Positions 30,789-44,100 are shown, numbered from the stretch's first letter. The stretch: 64,000 nt of DNA from Pelomyxa schiedti (GCA_020536535.1 JAHLWZ010000790.1:124001-188000), one strand, 5' to 3'. The notes: generated from the sequence alone by a model not told the origin. Made by a program: numbers and translations.

Positions 30789-31027
30789 GTTCGCGGCCCT
30801 GTAGTGTACCGCGAAGGTGTGTTTACGGTATAGTGTCTCGGACACCAAAACACGCGATTTTTTTTTTTCGTAGGAAGCTTTTTAGGCAGTAAGGGAAAGG
30901 AAAGAACACTTCTTTGTGGGATTGTTGTTTAGGAAATGAGGGGAACCTAGCATTGTGGCCGTTAATCCGGGTGTTTAGGATTTCAGAATCTGATGTGAGG
31001 AGTTAAGCTGTGTTGGAAAAGGGTATT

Positions 31028-33056
31028 TCATTTGCACACCTTGAATTTAGGCTTGGCGGCCTTGGCTTGTTTGCGCCTATCCTTCTCCTCCTTTTTTTCA
31101 CGTTCCTTGGGTCTACGAAAGTTAATTGTAACTACAGAGTTTATTGACAGAGTTACGTCATTTTTTCCAGATCCTTCTGAAGTTGTTCCTCCTTTTGCTT
31201 TTTTTCCGCCTATGTTGAGGATGATATTTCAGAACTATGCATATGGGTAAGGGTGTAAACCTCCAGACGTTCTGCTAAATCCTTACGGGCAATCTCGTCT
31301 GCCAGTCTCGCGCGCTCCTGCTCGTTCTTTTGCAACACCTAATCAAATTGGGAATCAGAACTAAGGTTGTCATCAATTTCTGAACAACGGGTTTTGGCAG
31401 AATCATCACTGAAAGCAAATCAATCATTTGCATTGCATGAAGCATTTGTGGCTGTAGAGACTGCATACGATTTGCTGCTGGTAGACGAAGAACTAGTCTC
31501 AAAAGGCATTTACTGTTTGGGGAGGGATTATGATAAAATAGTGGACACAAATAACGTACTGGGTTGTTACTGTGGAATTCTGATCCGAAATATATATTTG
31601 TTGCACCAGATTTCCATTAAGCAATTGCTTCATCTGATTGTTGGTTTCAGATAAGAGAAAGCAGGGAACTTGTAGAGAAAACCTCTGGAGTGAGAATGGA
31701 CTCAACGATATCAGAGTGTTCATACAAAAGCGAATAGCTCTCGGGAATGCCAAAGCGATTTCCCTTCCCAGTTTTAGTAAAACGGGCCTGCAAGGATGTT
31801 GGGTGCAGGAAATAATATGTGAGAAAGTAACCATGTCGGGTAATTCTTTCATAGTCTTTTCATCACGGCGCAGGCAGAGACCAAAAACTATTGGGGGCAT
31901 CACTGCTGGATTCATCATAATATCAATGGCCTACTCGTGATTACCATGTGTAAAAAAAAAATTTTATGGTACGATGGTATCACGTGATATCCAGAGGAAG
32001 TCAAGTACTCGAGAAAATAAGTCTTGTCGGCGACGTAACTAGTGCTCAATAAGATTGTTTTACATAAAAGCAGTAGGGCCACAAGAAGGAAAGGCGGCAC
32101 CCACATCAAGAGTAAATCTAGCATTAAAGCAATTGACTCTCCCAGAAGCGTACAAGACAAAAGAGTTGAAACTCTCACGAGATAGTGCTGGAATACTATC
32201 TCCAACCTGAGCAAAATTGCTCTTCAGTAAATCTTCAAATTCTTTGTGCCTTGTGAAAGAGAAAAAAAAAGGTTTAATAGAAACAGAATTTATGCTGAGC
32301 AAACCATGCAAAGGCGATAGCATCATTTTGCCTCTTTCCAATGAAGAAAACGATGCCATAGACAAGGAGAAACCCCAGATATGATGCCTCCAGTATGGTC
32401 ACTGTTAAAATTGTTAATTTTCTTGTAATAAAAGGATTCCTTTTTCAAGGAGTAGTAGCAAACATTTGATAGGTTTCCGCTGTGGTTGCTGCTGCTGTTC
32501 TCTCTGCTTCTTCGTCTTTGGAGATGATGGCCGCACTTGCTCCGCTTTCTGCGGGAATCCTTCGAATTCGTCGGCGTCATACTCTGCGTGCTCCGCCAAT
32601 TCACCCTCATAAACCAGGGTTTTCTTCTGCTGTGCTGCGCCACTCGCCCCAGTGGCACCTCCTTCTTCCACTTTTGCACCACCTTCGTTGGGAGTTTGGC
32701 GGTACAGAGCTTCCTCATCGTAGTCGTCATCATCGCCCTCCTCCCCCTCGTCGTCGTCGTCATCACCGCGGTCTCCTTCAACAACAACAATCACTGGGTC
32801 CTTCTCTTTATCAGAGAGATCAACTTGTTCACCCACCACGTAATACTCCCCTTCCCCTTCCCCTTCCCCGTCGTCATCGTCCACGTCGCCACTAGCAACT
32901 TTCGAGGTAAACGACGAAAAACTGTAAGTGGCGGCGGGGGCAGGATACAAACCAAAAAACGACAACTCCACACATACACATACCGAGATCTACATCGCAC
33001 AGCACTGCAACGACGGCGGTCAACAACAAAAGTAGCACCACACTTCGGCTCCTCAT
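31028..33056 (-). CDS. CCDC47: CCDC47 (calumin) homologue, ER membrane PAT complex
   Basis: The start Met at 33056 opens a signal peptide (SVVLLLLLTAVVAVL). Next comes a long acidic region ending YDADEFEGF, a transmembrane segment (YLGFLLVYGIVFFIG), then LLKSNFAQVGD, LYASGRVNCFNARFTLD, IDIMMNPAVMPPIVFGLCLR, NRFGIPESYSLLYEHSDIVE, MKQLLNGNLVQQIYISDQ and a Lys/Glu-rich C-terminus ending KKEEKDRRKQAKAAKPK. This order (signal, acidic lumenal part, one TM, conserved cytosolic domain, basic coiled tail) is that of CCDC47, which with Asterix helps insert multi-pass membrane proteins. First exon 32984..33056 and second ending at 32898 are firm; further introns of 40-90 nt are approximate. Confidence 0.88.
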
Positions 33057-33368
33057 GGTCAAAAGAAAGACGTGTGAAAATGATCACGATCATTCGCACG
33101 AAAAAGAGGGTGCCTTCCGCCCAGACACAAACACTTGGTTTCTGCCACACCATGTGTTTAGGGACACGACTTGATGAACAACTGTGGAAACGTTATGCCA
33201 CATCCTTTTTTTCTTCCTCGAAAGCCTCTTGTAAAGAAGTAAATAATAAACCAGCTGGCAACCAGCTGGCTTCCTTCCCTTGATTCTTTCTACTGGAGAT
33301 AATAATAACGTGATTTTCTTAACACAACAACATGGTTACTTTTTTTTGTTCTGTGTGGTTGTGTGGGT
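33057..33368. other. spacer between CCDC47 start and ZC2HC1 stop
   Basis: 312 bp on the path of two same-strand genes. It contains CAGCTGGCAAC / CAGCTGG (about 33253-33270), a small direct repeat, and a T-rich run near 33340. It should hold the CCDC47 promoter. No gene is seen. Confidence 0.45.
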
Positions 33369-35480
33369 CTATTTCTTTGCTACAGGCTTTGGTTTGTTTA
33401 CAACCTTGGCACAAATGTCTATGTGCCTCAGAGCTGCATGTTTCTCAAAGGATCGACCACAGTGGGGACAGGGCACCTTGCCATCAGGTGTTTGCTGTTG
33501 CGTCGGCGTAGTGGGAATGGATGATGGGAGGCTAGGCCGTGTTTTTGTCGGAGTAGCGAGTGTGTATGACGGCTGGAACGAGGCTGCCGAGGCAGTTGCG
33601 GGAGTGGAGGCAATGGTGGTGCTGCGGAGGGAAGGCCTTATGGGAGTGTTGGTGTGGGTGGTGGTGGGCGCAGCGGAAGGTGTTTGTAATGTTATGGATG
33701 GCTTCTTGGAGGACAGTAGAAGGGGTTTGCGGGTATGCCTGGCTCCACCGACGGGTCTAGAATGTATTAGATAGGAAAAGGAAAAGGATTCTTTTGCTGG
33801 AGAGTGACTATACTTGGTTCCAATGTCTCGGCACTGGGGAATGTGCCTCTGTGCGACACTATCATTGAAGCGGCGGCCACTGGGGAACAAACATTGAGTA
33901 CTTGGTTGGGATTAGTGATTAAAACGTACCAATGAGGGCATTGAACAAGTGATGAATCAATGTAAGAAGTGGTTGGTGGGGCAACACTTGCCTCGGAGTG
34001 ACCAGCAGGCGGTGTTTTCATTCCGCGTATTGCATTGATGAACATCTCATGTTCTTCCTTCCATTTTGGTTTTGGTTTTTTTGGTGGTGCATCCTTGGCC
34101 TGTATTGTATTGGTTTGTTTGTGTTTTCTGAGCTGAGCAGGAAAGTACGTGAGCTTGTGCAGCCTTATATGCCCGAAGGGCATCGCTCTCAAGTCTACGA
34201 ACTGTTGCATTATACTGTGGTCGGGGCTTAGTTCCCGCCTAAGGGTAGTGAGTTAGACTTTCATTAAGAGCCAGTACTCCAAACCTTAGCACATGCTTGT
34301 TCGTGCTTCGGTAACCTTTCTTCAGAAAATCTAGAAAAGTATTTGGAGGACACAAGAACATTTTTTTTCTTACTTGCGACCACAGTAGCCACATTCCACA
34401 AGAACTATCTCCTCATCGAGAAAGGCCTCAGGGGGCAATTCTTTTGGTGGACCCACCATCCCTGGCCCTTCACCCCTGGTTTTTTTTTTTTTTGTTATTG
34501 TTGATTTATTGTTATTGTTGTTGTTATGTTATATTTCCCTTGTGATATTTCGCGAAGCACATACGGGTCACTTAGGTCTTCACCATCCCCCCCATTTGTT
34601 GATCCAGATAAGTCCTCATTATCACTAGAGTGACTTTGCGGAAGAGGTGGTGAAGGAGGTTTGGGAGTAACTGGTGGTGGCAGGGATTTGGCTTTAATTG
34701 GTTGCTGGGGAAGTACCTTGTTGACAAGTGGGGTACTACTATAAGATGTTAAGTTGATATTTGCCAGATTTTCAATTTGAGAACAATGGAGGAGATTAAA
34801 CTGTACCTTGACTCCTCTGTTATCTCGGAATCTCTGGATGGCTTTGGTGGAATTTTTTCTACAGTGCCTCCAATGTTTCTGATGGAATTTATAAGCTTAT
34901 TGGTGCTGCTTTATACCTTGGTGCTGAACCGCTTTTGGCAAATCTTTCATTTTCTGCTGAAATACCTCCTATCTTTAGCTTATTATGTTGAGGTTCATTC
35001 AGCTCTTCACTTCGGGTATCCCTGGTGAGCCTTTGAGGAAGAGAGTCAGACTCATCTTCATCCAGCCTTGGAGAAATCTGATGATCATCCAAGAGGGATT
35101 CTTTGTGTAGTGGTTGATTTAATGCCTTGGTGTTTAGGGTTGTGTCACGTTGAGTGACCCTTTCAATACTACTCACATTTGATTTGAAGGTGACAGCAGG
35201 GCGAGTTGTTGCACTCACACGTGCCCTTTGCTGCCGTGGGGGTTCTGCAACAGCAGAGTGCTGAGTTACTTCACAATAAATGTCTTCCAGTTCGTCTCCG
35301 CCAACGCCACTACCGCTCTCGCTCCCACTCCCAATGGATTTGGAAGGTGTAGTAGTCACAACACTTTGCCTTGTAACAACAGAAGACTGTGGTAAAGAAA
35401 CCACAGACCTCCGCTGCAAAACTTGCTGCTCTTGTCTCTGCGACTGCGGCTGTGGCCCCCGAAGAGACTGAGTCTGTAAA

Positions 35481-35519
<39 letters not shown>

Positions 35520-36040
35520 ATCATCCCATAATTAGCCCCATGCCCGGAATTATTAGCAGAAGCTGTGGTGGAAGTAGTCGTCGTAGTGGAAGAAGAAGAC
35601 GAAGGCGAAGAATTGGAAGAATACGCCGAGCCGGCGGAATTCACGCGCGACTTTGGCGCGTCCCAAGGCAGCCTGACCAACGGCCCCCGCCTCGTGGGCG
35701 TCGTCGGCGTGCTCGGCGTGCTGCCGTTCAACCTCGCGTTGTTGGCGCCATCAACCATCACCGCCGACGATGACGAAGGCGAGGACGCGCTGCCGGACCA
35801 CGTCCCGTATTTATTACCGCCGCCCATTCGGTTGTTGCTGTTGTTGTTGTGGGTGTTGGTGGTGGTGATGCCGCTGCGCGGGGCGAAGGTGGTTTCGGAT
35901 TGTGGGATTGCTGCTCCGCCCCTCCTCGCGTTGGGCGTCGTTGTGGCGCTCGACAACGTGGTACTGTACATCGACACGGAGTACTCGTCCTGCGGCCGCA
36001 AACGGGCGCGAGGCATCGTAGACGACGAGGACGAGGCCAT
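33369..36040 (-). CDS. ZC2HC1-type zinc-finger protein with long disordered N-terminus
   Basis: The start Met at 36040 opens about 380 residues of Ser/Thr/Asn/Gln-rich sequence, including a polyQ run. Near the C-terminus three C2HC fingers appear after splicing: ECGYCGRKFSEERLPKHEQAC (split by an intron near 34340-34375), VQCPHCGRRFNDSVAQRHIP (split near 33885-33930) and VPCPHCGRSFEKHAALRHI just before the stop. Each has the Cys-x2-Cys ... His-x3-5-Cys spacing of ZC2HC1 proteins, whose function is poorly known. Unlike usual members it has a very long N-terminal extension. Joining the N-terminal exon to the finger exons is inferred from continuous orientation and lack of another start or stop. 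Its start is only 33 nt after the stop of the CASC3-like gene. Confidence 0.7.
35484..35520 (-). repeat. CAG repeat coding about 12 glutamines
   Basis: Uninterrupted GCT/CTG run on the plus strand, read as CAG codons in the N-terminal region of the ZC2HC1-like protein. A pure trinucleotide repeat is likely to vary in length. Confidence 0.9.
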
Positions 36041-36073
36041 CTGCTGGCTACTTCCTAAGAATTAATAAATATC

Positions 36074-38064
36074 TCAGAATGTCTGAGAGATCCGTTTTTT
36101 TCTTGTTTGATTGGATCCCGCTGAACTGGAGTTTCCAAGTTGGGGTTGCGTTCTGTGTCGGTGCTGTTTCCCAGAGTCAATCTCAAAGAGGAAGTCGTAG
36201 ACCGTGCTGATCTGTTTGGTTCTAGTTAAAAAAAAAAAAAAGAAAGGAATGGGTAGTGTGGTACCTCATAGCTTTAGGATCGCAGTGTATCTACAAAAAA
36301 AGAGGGGTGGGAGAGAACTGAGGAGGAAAAGAACCTAGATACTTGATTTCATTGGAGAGGGAGACCTGGACCTTTCCGGTAAGGATACCTACAAAGAGTA
36401 AATTAGGGGGGGGGTTGGTACTGGCCAAGAATGTGTGGGATGGTACTTGTGTTGAGCTCCCACTTTCTGGCTCTTGGAATTTGTCATGTGACCACTTGTC
36501 TTTATCGGGTGCCCTATCACTGAAGTGGTGTCCTGCACATGATTGTGTTGATATGCAAGTTTGCTCTGTGAAAGAGGGAACCAACCTCTTCGGGGAAGTT
36601 CTTTAGCCTCCCGACGCGAGAGGGGATAGTACCGGTCGTCATGCTGCAGGCGTAATATCACTTAGCATAGGCGCTACTCTATAGAGCAGCCTATTACCAT
36701 GTAATACCGGGAACTCCTTGGTATCAAATCTGGATCAACGGTGTCTACGTTCTTGGTTATACTGGCAGTACGAACATCTGGGATGAAGTTGTTAATGTTC
36801 GGGAGCACGAAAAGGTTCCGAACCTGTATTTTGTGACCTTCCAACGGTGGTATGTTGGGAATTATTTCTTCCCTCCCTCTCATTCCCTCTCTCCCTGCCC
36901 TGAATTCTATCGTTGCCTCCATCTCTCTCCCTGTCTCTGCCTCGGTCTCTATCTCTATCTCTATCTTGTGGAACAGAGGAAATTGAGGCGTGCCTTGGGT
37001 GTCCCATTTCACCCTTGCCACTGTCTTCGTACCTTGATGCCCTGCCACCACTTTCTTGACGAACGTCATTCGAGGATAGAGAATGCTTGTCAGAGTGTGT
37101 GGCAGAGGATGCATCACGTTCAGAGTGACTTTCACGTTCAGTAAATTTTGTGTCACGAGGTCTTGGGTTCACTTCCTTGTGTGGTTCTCTACTGCTACGC
37201 CCTCTCTCACTTTCTCGCTCCCTTGTTCTGTCTCTGTCTCTCACACCATCTCTTTCCCTCACTGCATCTCTGGCTTTTCTATCTCTATCAGGATCCTCGC
37301 GATGACGATCGCGCTCGTGCCGTTTTGGTGAGGGTGGGACGGCCACCTTGTCAGCTTCACCATTTTCTCTGTGTAAAAGTTTGAGTTAAAAAGGTCTCAC
37401 AGAATAAGTTTAATTTAAGGAGCATCATAATTCGTGCGAGGGAACATCGAACAACGTATCCACCCCACTGAAGAGACAAAAGAACAACAATCCACCTTGC
37501 CCTTTTCCTAGTATCTGCTTCCCCAATCCCACCCTTGAGTGATTCCCTTTCCTTTTCACCTCCCGGGGTAGAATTAGAGCCGGAACCAGAAGCCGTGGTA
37601 ATGGCGGCGGAAGAACCACCAACATTATGGGTGGCATTTGCACTCTCGCCGCTCGTCCCCTTGTCTTTGGCCTTGTCACCTATCACAAGGGTCCCTCCAC
37701 CACCACCCACAATTGCTTCCCCGCCGCCGCCGCTCTTACTCGCCGTGGTTACAGCAGCAGATCCTCTGTTTCTACCCTTGCTCCTGCTCCTGCTCCTGCT
37801 CTTGTTCCTTTTGTTGTCGTGGTGTCCCCGCCTCCCTCTGCTCCTGCTCCGACTCCGACTCTTGCTGTGACTTGGGCTTTTTGAGTGGCGGTGCCGCTGA
37901 GCGGAGTGGCTTCTGTTGGCTGCTGAGGACGCGTGGCGTGCGTTGCTGTCGTTGTTGGAGGCTGTGCTACTTATGCTGGCGCTCCGAGTGGCTCCCTCGG
38001 CCGCCGCTGTGTTGCCGCCAGTGGGTGCCGTAGGCGTGGATGTAGAAGGGTGGTCCGACGACAT
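36074..38064 (-). CDS. Barentsz/CASC3-like exon junction complex protein
   Basis: The start Met at 38064 opens a Ser/Thr and Arg-Ser-rich region (SRSRSRSRGRRG, SRSRSRSKGRNRG). An exon of alternating Arg/Asp/Glu repeats follows (about 37346-36792), then the diagnostic block. Spliced, it reads IPRSSRYYMHDDRYY, LPRRGW, then DKDKWSHDKFQEPE. This is the Btz/SELOR pattern (R-x-x-x-F/Y-F/Y-x-H-D-x-R ... W-x-H-D-x-F) with which CASC3 wraps around eIF4A3 and RNA. The C-terminal end (KQISTVYDFLFEIDSGK) is unfamiliar. Its job would be in mRNA localisation, translation or decay after splicing. The RS and RD regions are longer and more N-terminal than in animals. Exon borders other than the start and stop are approximate. 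The call rests mainly on the Btz motif. Confidence 0.7.
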
Positions 38065-38195
38065 GTTAGGGTGTCGCAGCGTGGGCCGAAATGTTTGGTT
38101 TGTGTGAAACAAAACTTTTCGGTTGGGGTGATGAGGGGCGAAGCCCACAGGGGGACAGTTGCTTTTTTTATTTTTATGTTCTCTGCCTTGTTTTG

Positions 38196-41100
38196 TTACA
38201 GGAGCCCCGGGCCCTCGGTGCAGTGGTGCAGGACTCTTGTTATTCCAAAGGCGTTTATGGTGAAGAGGTTCTTGTGGTCTTTCCTTTTGTGGTGTTAGAA
38301 ATTTGTTGTGGTAGGCAAAGGGAATGGATGCACACGAGGTACAAATAGCTGTTACGGGTGAGACAGGGCCTTCAGGTTCTATAACCCAGCACTTCTCAAG
38401 TGTAGTCGTTGACCACATGCAAACTTTACCACTGATGTGGCCGGTGACCACTACATTGTCACAAACCCCATCAGGGCAGGAAGTTGTGAGAATGCAGGTT
38501 ATTCTGGTGTTTTCCTGTTAGTCCAAGGGCAAAGGAGGAGAGGAAGCTCACGCGTCATTCAAAGTCACTGCGCCTATTCTCTTCCCATTAACGTCCCACT
38601 GTGTTATACAAAAGGACTGCCCAACTTTGCATGTTGAGAAAATACCACCCTATATAGTAGGTAAGGAATTCTTCCTTTTTCAAGTACATACATTCTCCTC
38701 ATTTATACACAAGTGAAGTATTGTCCCAGTGTGTGCAAGCGTACATATTTGACGGGGCACCGACGAACTAAGGTGCCATAAGATGCATCTCCCAGTTCTG
38801 TCTGCGGTTACAGCTGTGTTGTATTCCCCACAAATCGCGATAGTCTTGAGAGGGGAAAAATGACCACGAAGATGCATGTGAGGTCGAGAAAATAGGCTAG
38901 GAGGGCACTCAGATAAACTAGTGAAACTAAGAGGTTTTTTCCATAGGTAGAGGACTGAAATAATCAGAAAAATGTGACCGGAATGAGGAAGGTACCATAC
39001 CTCCCTCATAGCCACCACATCCAAAATAGCGGCCATCAGAGGAGCACACTCCACAGTAAATTTTTTCGTTTGGAATTTCAAATGAATATTCTGTGTTCTA
39101 CAAGCGTTAACGTCGGTATAAATCTTCTACACATCACATACTTGATTCCATGTTTTGACAAAGAGTACGCCAGGGTGGTTCTTACTCCACGATATAATTT
39201 TTTTGGCATCAGGGTTGAGAAATGCCTCGTTCTCTCCTGCAGATCGGGTAGAGTACTTCCCGTTTCCCACCGAAGCAATTGAGTGGGTCCCACAGTCCTT
39301 TGACACGGATAACACTGTTCCAAAAAGTGTTTCCGGATGCACAAAGAATACGTTTTGGTACGCCTGCTTTTGTTACAAGGAGGAAACAGAGTGCGCGAAA
39401 CCTGGTTTACTATTTCCATGTCTCTGCAAGGATGGGGCTTGTGAAAAATTTTCTTGGGTACTTGCCCACACAGCAACGTTTCAATTTTTTGAGCTTCAGC
39501 AAAAGTAGGGTCTGGCACTTTTTTTTTTGTTTAAGTGACTCTTTCAAAAGAGAAAAACCAGTACCAGAACCCCCTTCCACAGAGGTAGGACGAAATACGT
39601 TATCGTCTGAGAAACTTTGTTGTGCCACACCAAAAATGAGGTCAACCCACTTATGGATGTGCTCTGAAACATATTTACACTCGAGAGCCTTTTGGTGAAG
39701 ACGAATAAATTTCCTGAAATTTTGTTAACTGTATTAATGTGAAGGTAGTGAGTTACCTTCGGTCTCCATTTGCCCACACAGGTAATTCAATGTTGTGTAC
39801 ACGAGTATTATCAGGTCTAACTCCAAAGTTAAACCAGTTAGTGTTAACCAGGAAGTTGTGCAGATAGAAAAACTCAGGAATTAATTCTTTCACATCTCCT
39901 TGTGTGCTAGAACTGGAGTTGTGCCAACTGTGCTCAATAGATGTAAAGAGCCGCGCTGTATTGATAGGTCACTCACTGAAGTGCGTTCAAAACAAACCTG
40001 GTTGGTCAAAAGTCCCACTTTGAAAATCCAAGTGATATGAAGCAAAGGGCTGGAGGCGAGTCATGTAGTGAATTACAGAAGCAAATGTACTGTAGTGCTG
40101 CGAGTACATGTAAGGTGCCATACTCTAGAAAGGATACAGGTAGTTGGTTGCTAATAGTAAATTGAATGGAACAACCTCCCTTGCTAAGTCGTCATATCTT
40201 TTTCTAAACACGTGTTGTAGTCTGTATTCAGACTGGGCACCCATTGGTTTAGTTAGATCACGAAATGTCTTAGGGTTCTCGAAGTCCATTACAGAAGACA
40301 CATAATCAGCAAGAATGTAGGGAAACACTGGATATCTGTAATGTGAAAAGGTATGTATGGTCTGCAACCCAAACCACGAATACACACTGGTGCCAATCTT
40401 CATATGTTCGCCCAGCAAGGTAGTTCACGAACATTAAGTATTCAAAATTAGTCATTTCACCATTTTGCCATTTGAGTGTTAACTGACTGAGGGGGGGTGG
40501 GGCACTGTTGGGTGCTTTCCCAATGATCTGGAGGTATCAGACTTCCCTCAACAAAGGAAAAAATAATAATACGTGATCATAGACTTCTTTTTGGATCTCT
40601 TCAGAGTCAAAGGATATCATTAGTGGTTTACAGTGACTACTAGAGTGAATCTCAAGAGCGCAATTTTGTAGATTGTATCTCATTTTTAGAACCTTTGAAA
40701 TAGTCCCATAGGCTATACTGATGCCTATCACAATTTAGGTTACAACCCTTGTGGTCAAGGATACATGAGGGTTTAAGCTGATCTCCATGACTTGGAGTTT
40801 GCTGTTTCTGAAAGCAGATTGACGAATCCCTGATATAAAAAGTCCCTTCCAAAGTGTCATAGGCATTTATTTTTGTACAGTGATGCCCCCTTGCATCCCC
40901 ACAAGTTTTATACTGCTTGTCAGGGAGGATTAGCTGAGCCATTTCTGCTGTCTCACTGAAACACCCTTTGGACTTCATATAGCTATCAAAAGTAGTGTCA
41001 TCTGTGTTGACATGAGAAATGCCTTTGATACAGAGATATACCTTGGTAGGAAAAGTGACCTATTCCAGAAGGATGCACAAGGCCATTTTCGACCCCTATA

Positions 41101-44100
41101 ACTTCGTAATTGCTACGTATTTACTTCAGACAACTGTAAATAAATTTGAAGAAGAATATACCCTAGTTCTGTTTGTTGTGGTGTTTTTACGGTAACACTC
41201 GTTGCATCTCTGAACTATTCGAAGTTAAAAGAAGTCTTGTGCAGAGGGAAAATACAAAACTCGAACCTCCTCAACTGGTGCCTCAATTCCACCAATAAAA
41301 AACCGAGTGGTAACCTGAAAATTAACCCCTAACACAAGTAAGAGGAAAAAAGAGGCAAATGAGGGGACCTTCGATTTGAATTGTTTTTCCATTTAAACCT
41401 TGTTGGGAAGGCGGATCGATTTTATGGATTCGGGGTAAACCTAAGTGTACATTAACTTGATCTGTATTACTTCAACTACTTTTCATCAAGACAGTATTTG
41501 TTTCTGATAGATGGGGCAGAGCGGCAATATTGTGCAGAGGGGAGAATGAGTCTCTGGTAATTGTTAAGATAAGTAGAGGGTAAAATACTGACATATTCGA
41601 AATAAAAGGGGGCCTCAAAGTGAAACATGTAGTGGTGGGGGGATGGTGAGGAGACGATTTGTGAACAAATACACGCTTGAAACAGGGTCCCTGACTTGAT
41701 CCAACCTTTTGCAAATGAGAATAAACCAATAACTACGTGAAATTCACCTTGATATCAACAAAGGGAGTGTGAACGCAAAAGGAGAATACTCCTCCTTCAG
41801 AGGTAACTTCCTTGAAGATAGTTGCCAAACTTGTAACCAGCTTAGATTGTGAAAGATCCACAGGGAACGAAGCTGGGGCTGCCGATTGGAGTTGGATTGG
41901 AGAAGGTACTGAGTCGCTCCAGGAGGTTTCCTTCTTTTCAGGTGCCACAGAGTTAAGGGGTCTGGAAGTCAATTTTTTCTTGTTTGCCAATGAAAACTTT
42001 GGGATCAAGAAGGGAGTAGGGCAAAAAATACCTCAGCCCTGGAATAACATTTTTCAACAAAAGTTTTGTCCAATTCGTGTATTTTTTCCAGTTCAGTGGA
42101 AAACTCGTTCGGATGTTGTAATCCTAATTGTACTGCCTTTTGTGCAACTGGCAGATGTGAGTGTAAGCTTTACTCTAGCAGTAATTCAACCTTCCAGCAG
42201 TGATGGCTGCTGTGACGACGACCAATGCTGGAAACAGTAGCGAACAATCTCAGTTAATATAGTGGCATCAAGTACTTGTGACGTACTACGCCAACTTAAG
42301 AGGAAATGTTGGTAGAGTGGAATCTTCATACACGGATATTTCTTGGATAGTCCTAATAAAAGAAATCAACACCTGTTGTACATCTGCTGTATGTATATGT
42401 GGTTGCTGAAGCAAGGAATTTAATAAACCCCTCTGGAAGGAGATGTGCAAAGCATGCTTTACGGGTTGTTGAAGTTGTATTTGGTCTATTTTCTAAACCC
42501 CCAAAGTCAAAATGCTAAGGGATAAAAGTATAACTGCCAACCTTGATAATTTCATCCACTTGCTTTGGAAGGTTAGGAGAGCTTGCACACGAAGTTAGCA
42601 GGAGCTCTACAACTTTCTCAACAGAACATAGTGCAGTGCCGTTTTTTGTTGTGGTCACATCTATCAATGACATGTGTTCCAGAATGGTTGGTAGCATATC
42701 CTGGTGTCGGATGTTGCGCTTGATGGCATCATCCAAGCAAATAAGGAGGTCTCTGGCATCTTGGGTTGGAAGAGAGACATGCTTTACAGCAACAACAAGA
42801 GCTGGGAGGGCAGCAACATTATGTATTGGATTTGCAAATAGTTCTGGAATCTTCTTCTCCGTCGCCAGCATAGCACTTGATGGAAGTTCATCGAGGAGTA
42901 TGCACAACAGTACCTTGAAAGAGATTGGCATAGCTAGAAATGAATCCCTCTGGACACACCCTTACACAATCCAATGTTGGGAAATGGTTATTCCAATTGC
43001 AAGTCATGACTTCTTTGAGCAAAGTGTACCCTCCAGTTTGGACAAACTCCTCTTGAAGGGGTCTCACATATATGTAGAAAGCTATCAGCCTGAAGACGGT
43101 GTCGTGGTAACCCCGAATTTGTTTTGTGCATTGCATCACAAACTGAAGTGGAATAGCTTTGGCGTAAGAACTGATCATACTGGGATCCTCCTCCAGCTGG
43201 CCTAAAAAGAAATAGTTTGCTTTATTTCATTTCATAAGCATTTCCCTACTGTTCAAAGTTTTCAATAGTGTTCCTGACAGATTAAAAAATGAATCAGGAA
43301 GTCCCTTCCACATCGGAGAATAGTTAGGTGGAATGTTGTCATGTCTTAACGGTGCCTCAGTTAAGGTCATGGGTTGAAGTACTTGAACTGCTATAGTGTG
43401 CACTTGATTAAGTTTTGCTAAACACGATATTATTTCCACTTTGATGGTGAAGTCAATTCCTTCAGACTGAAGAAAGTGAGAATCATGGCAACTTTATAAG
43501 AAAATGTATACAAGAATGACAGTACAGAGGAAATGGGTAACAACGCTCCAATCAGATGTATCCACTACTCCATGCAAAAGAGCCTGACAAAAAGTATTAT
43601 AAACGAGTTGTTGAATTGACTTGTTAAATCTACGGGATTATAAGGTAAACAGCATAGGCTTAGAGAAGGGAAATACCGTTGCCATAATTGGGCATTCAGA
43701 ACAATAGTGTACAAAGCCTTTTTATTCCAGATAATGGGTGGTGATGATGTAAAAGCAAAGTTTAATGCAGATTGAACCAGTGACTCCGAGTCAACCTCTG
43801 ATGAACTTGAAAAGGGAAGAGGGGTATAAAGAAGTTCAGAACACACAATTTGAGTAATACGGCAGAAATAATTTTGTATGCAGAGTATTGCTTCAATTTG
43901 TAGAGCTGCTCTTCATTATTTTCTGTAAATTCGAGAATGAGATCAAGATAAATGCGAGCGGCTGTTTTATCCTGAATTCTGGTGAGATGCAACAAACACA
44001 AGGTAGTATACCTCCGCCATAACTAACAAATACAACAGCACAGAGAGACCCCCAACTCTCTCCAGGGTGTGAAAGAAGTTTCCAGATTTTCTGGATGCTT

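Noticed and set aside
30380-30848. Minus-strand gene overlapping U6
   Set aside because: No start, exon chain or family was found, and the right part is fully explained by U6 and its terminator. The C-terminal 60 codons do look protein-like, so it is only set aside.
32537-33283. 248-aa plus-strand open frame with hydrophobic segments
   Set aside because: It is antisense to the acidic region of CCDC47; the hydrophobicity is the complement of GAC/GAG-rich codons.
36833-37331. Possible CT-rich microsatellite or plus-strand gene
   Set aside because: The Leu/Ser/Pro reading is the complement of the Arg/Asp/Glu repeats of the CASC3-like gene.
37357-38451. One fused protein running from the BEACH-WD40 end straight into the RS-rich CASC3-like protein
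   Set aside because: The frame is open through the gap, but a GT-AG intron near 38330-38385 gives a natural WD40 ending and stop at 38196, and the CASC3-like gene has its own Met at 38064. Not fully excluded.
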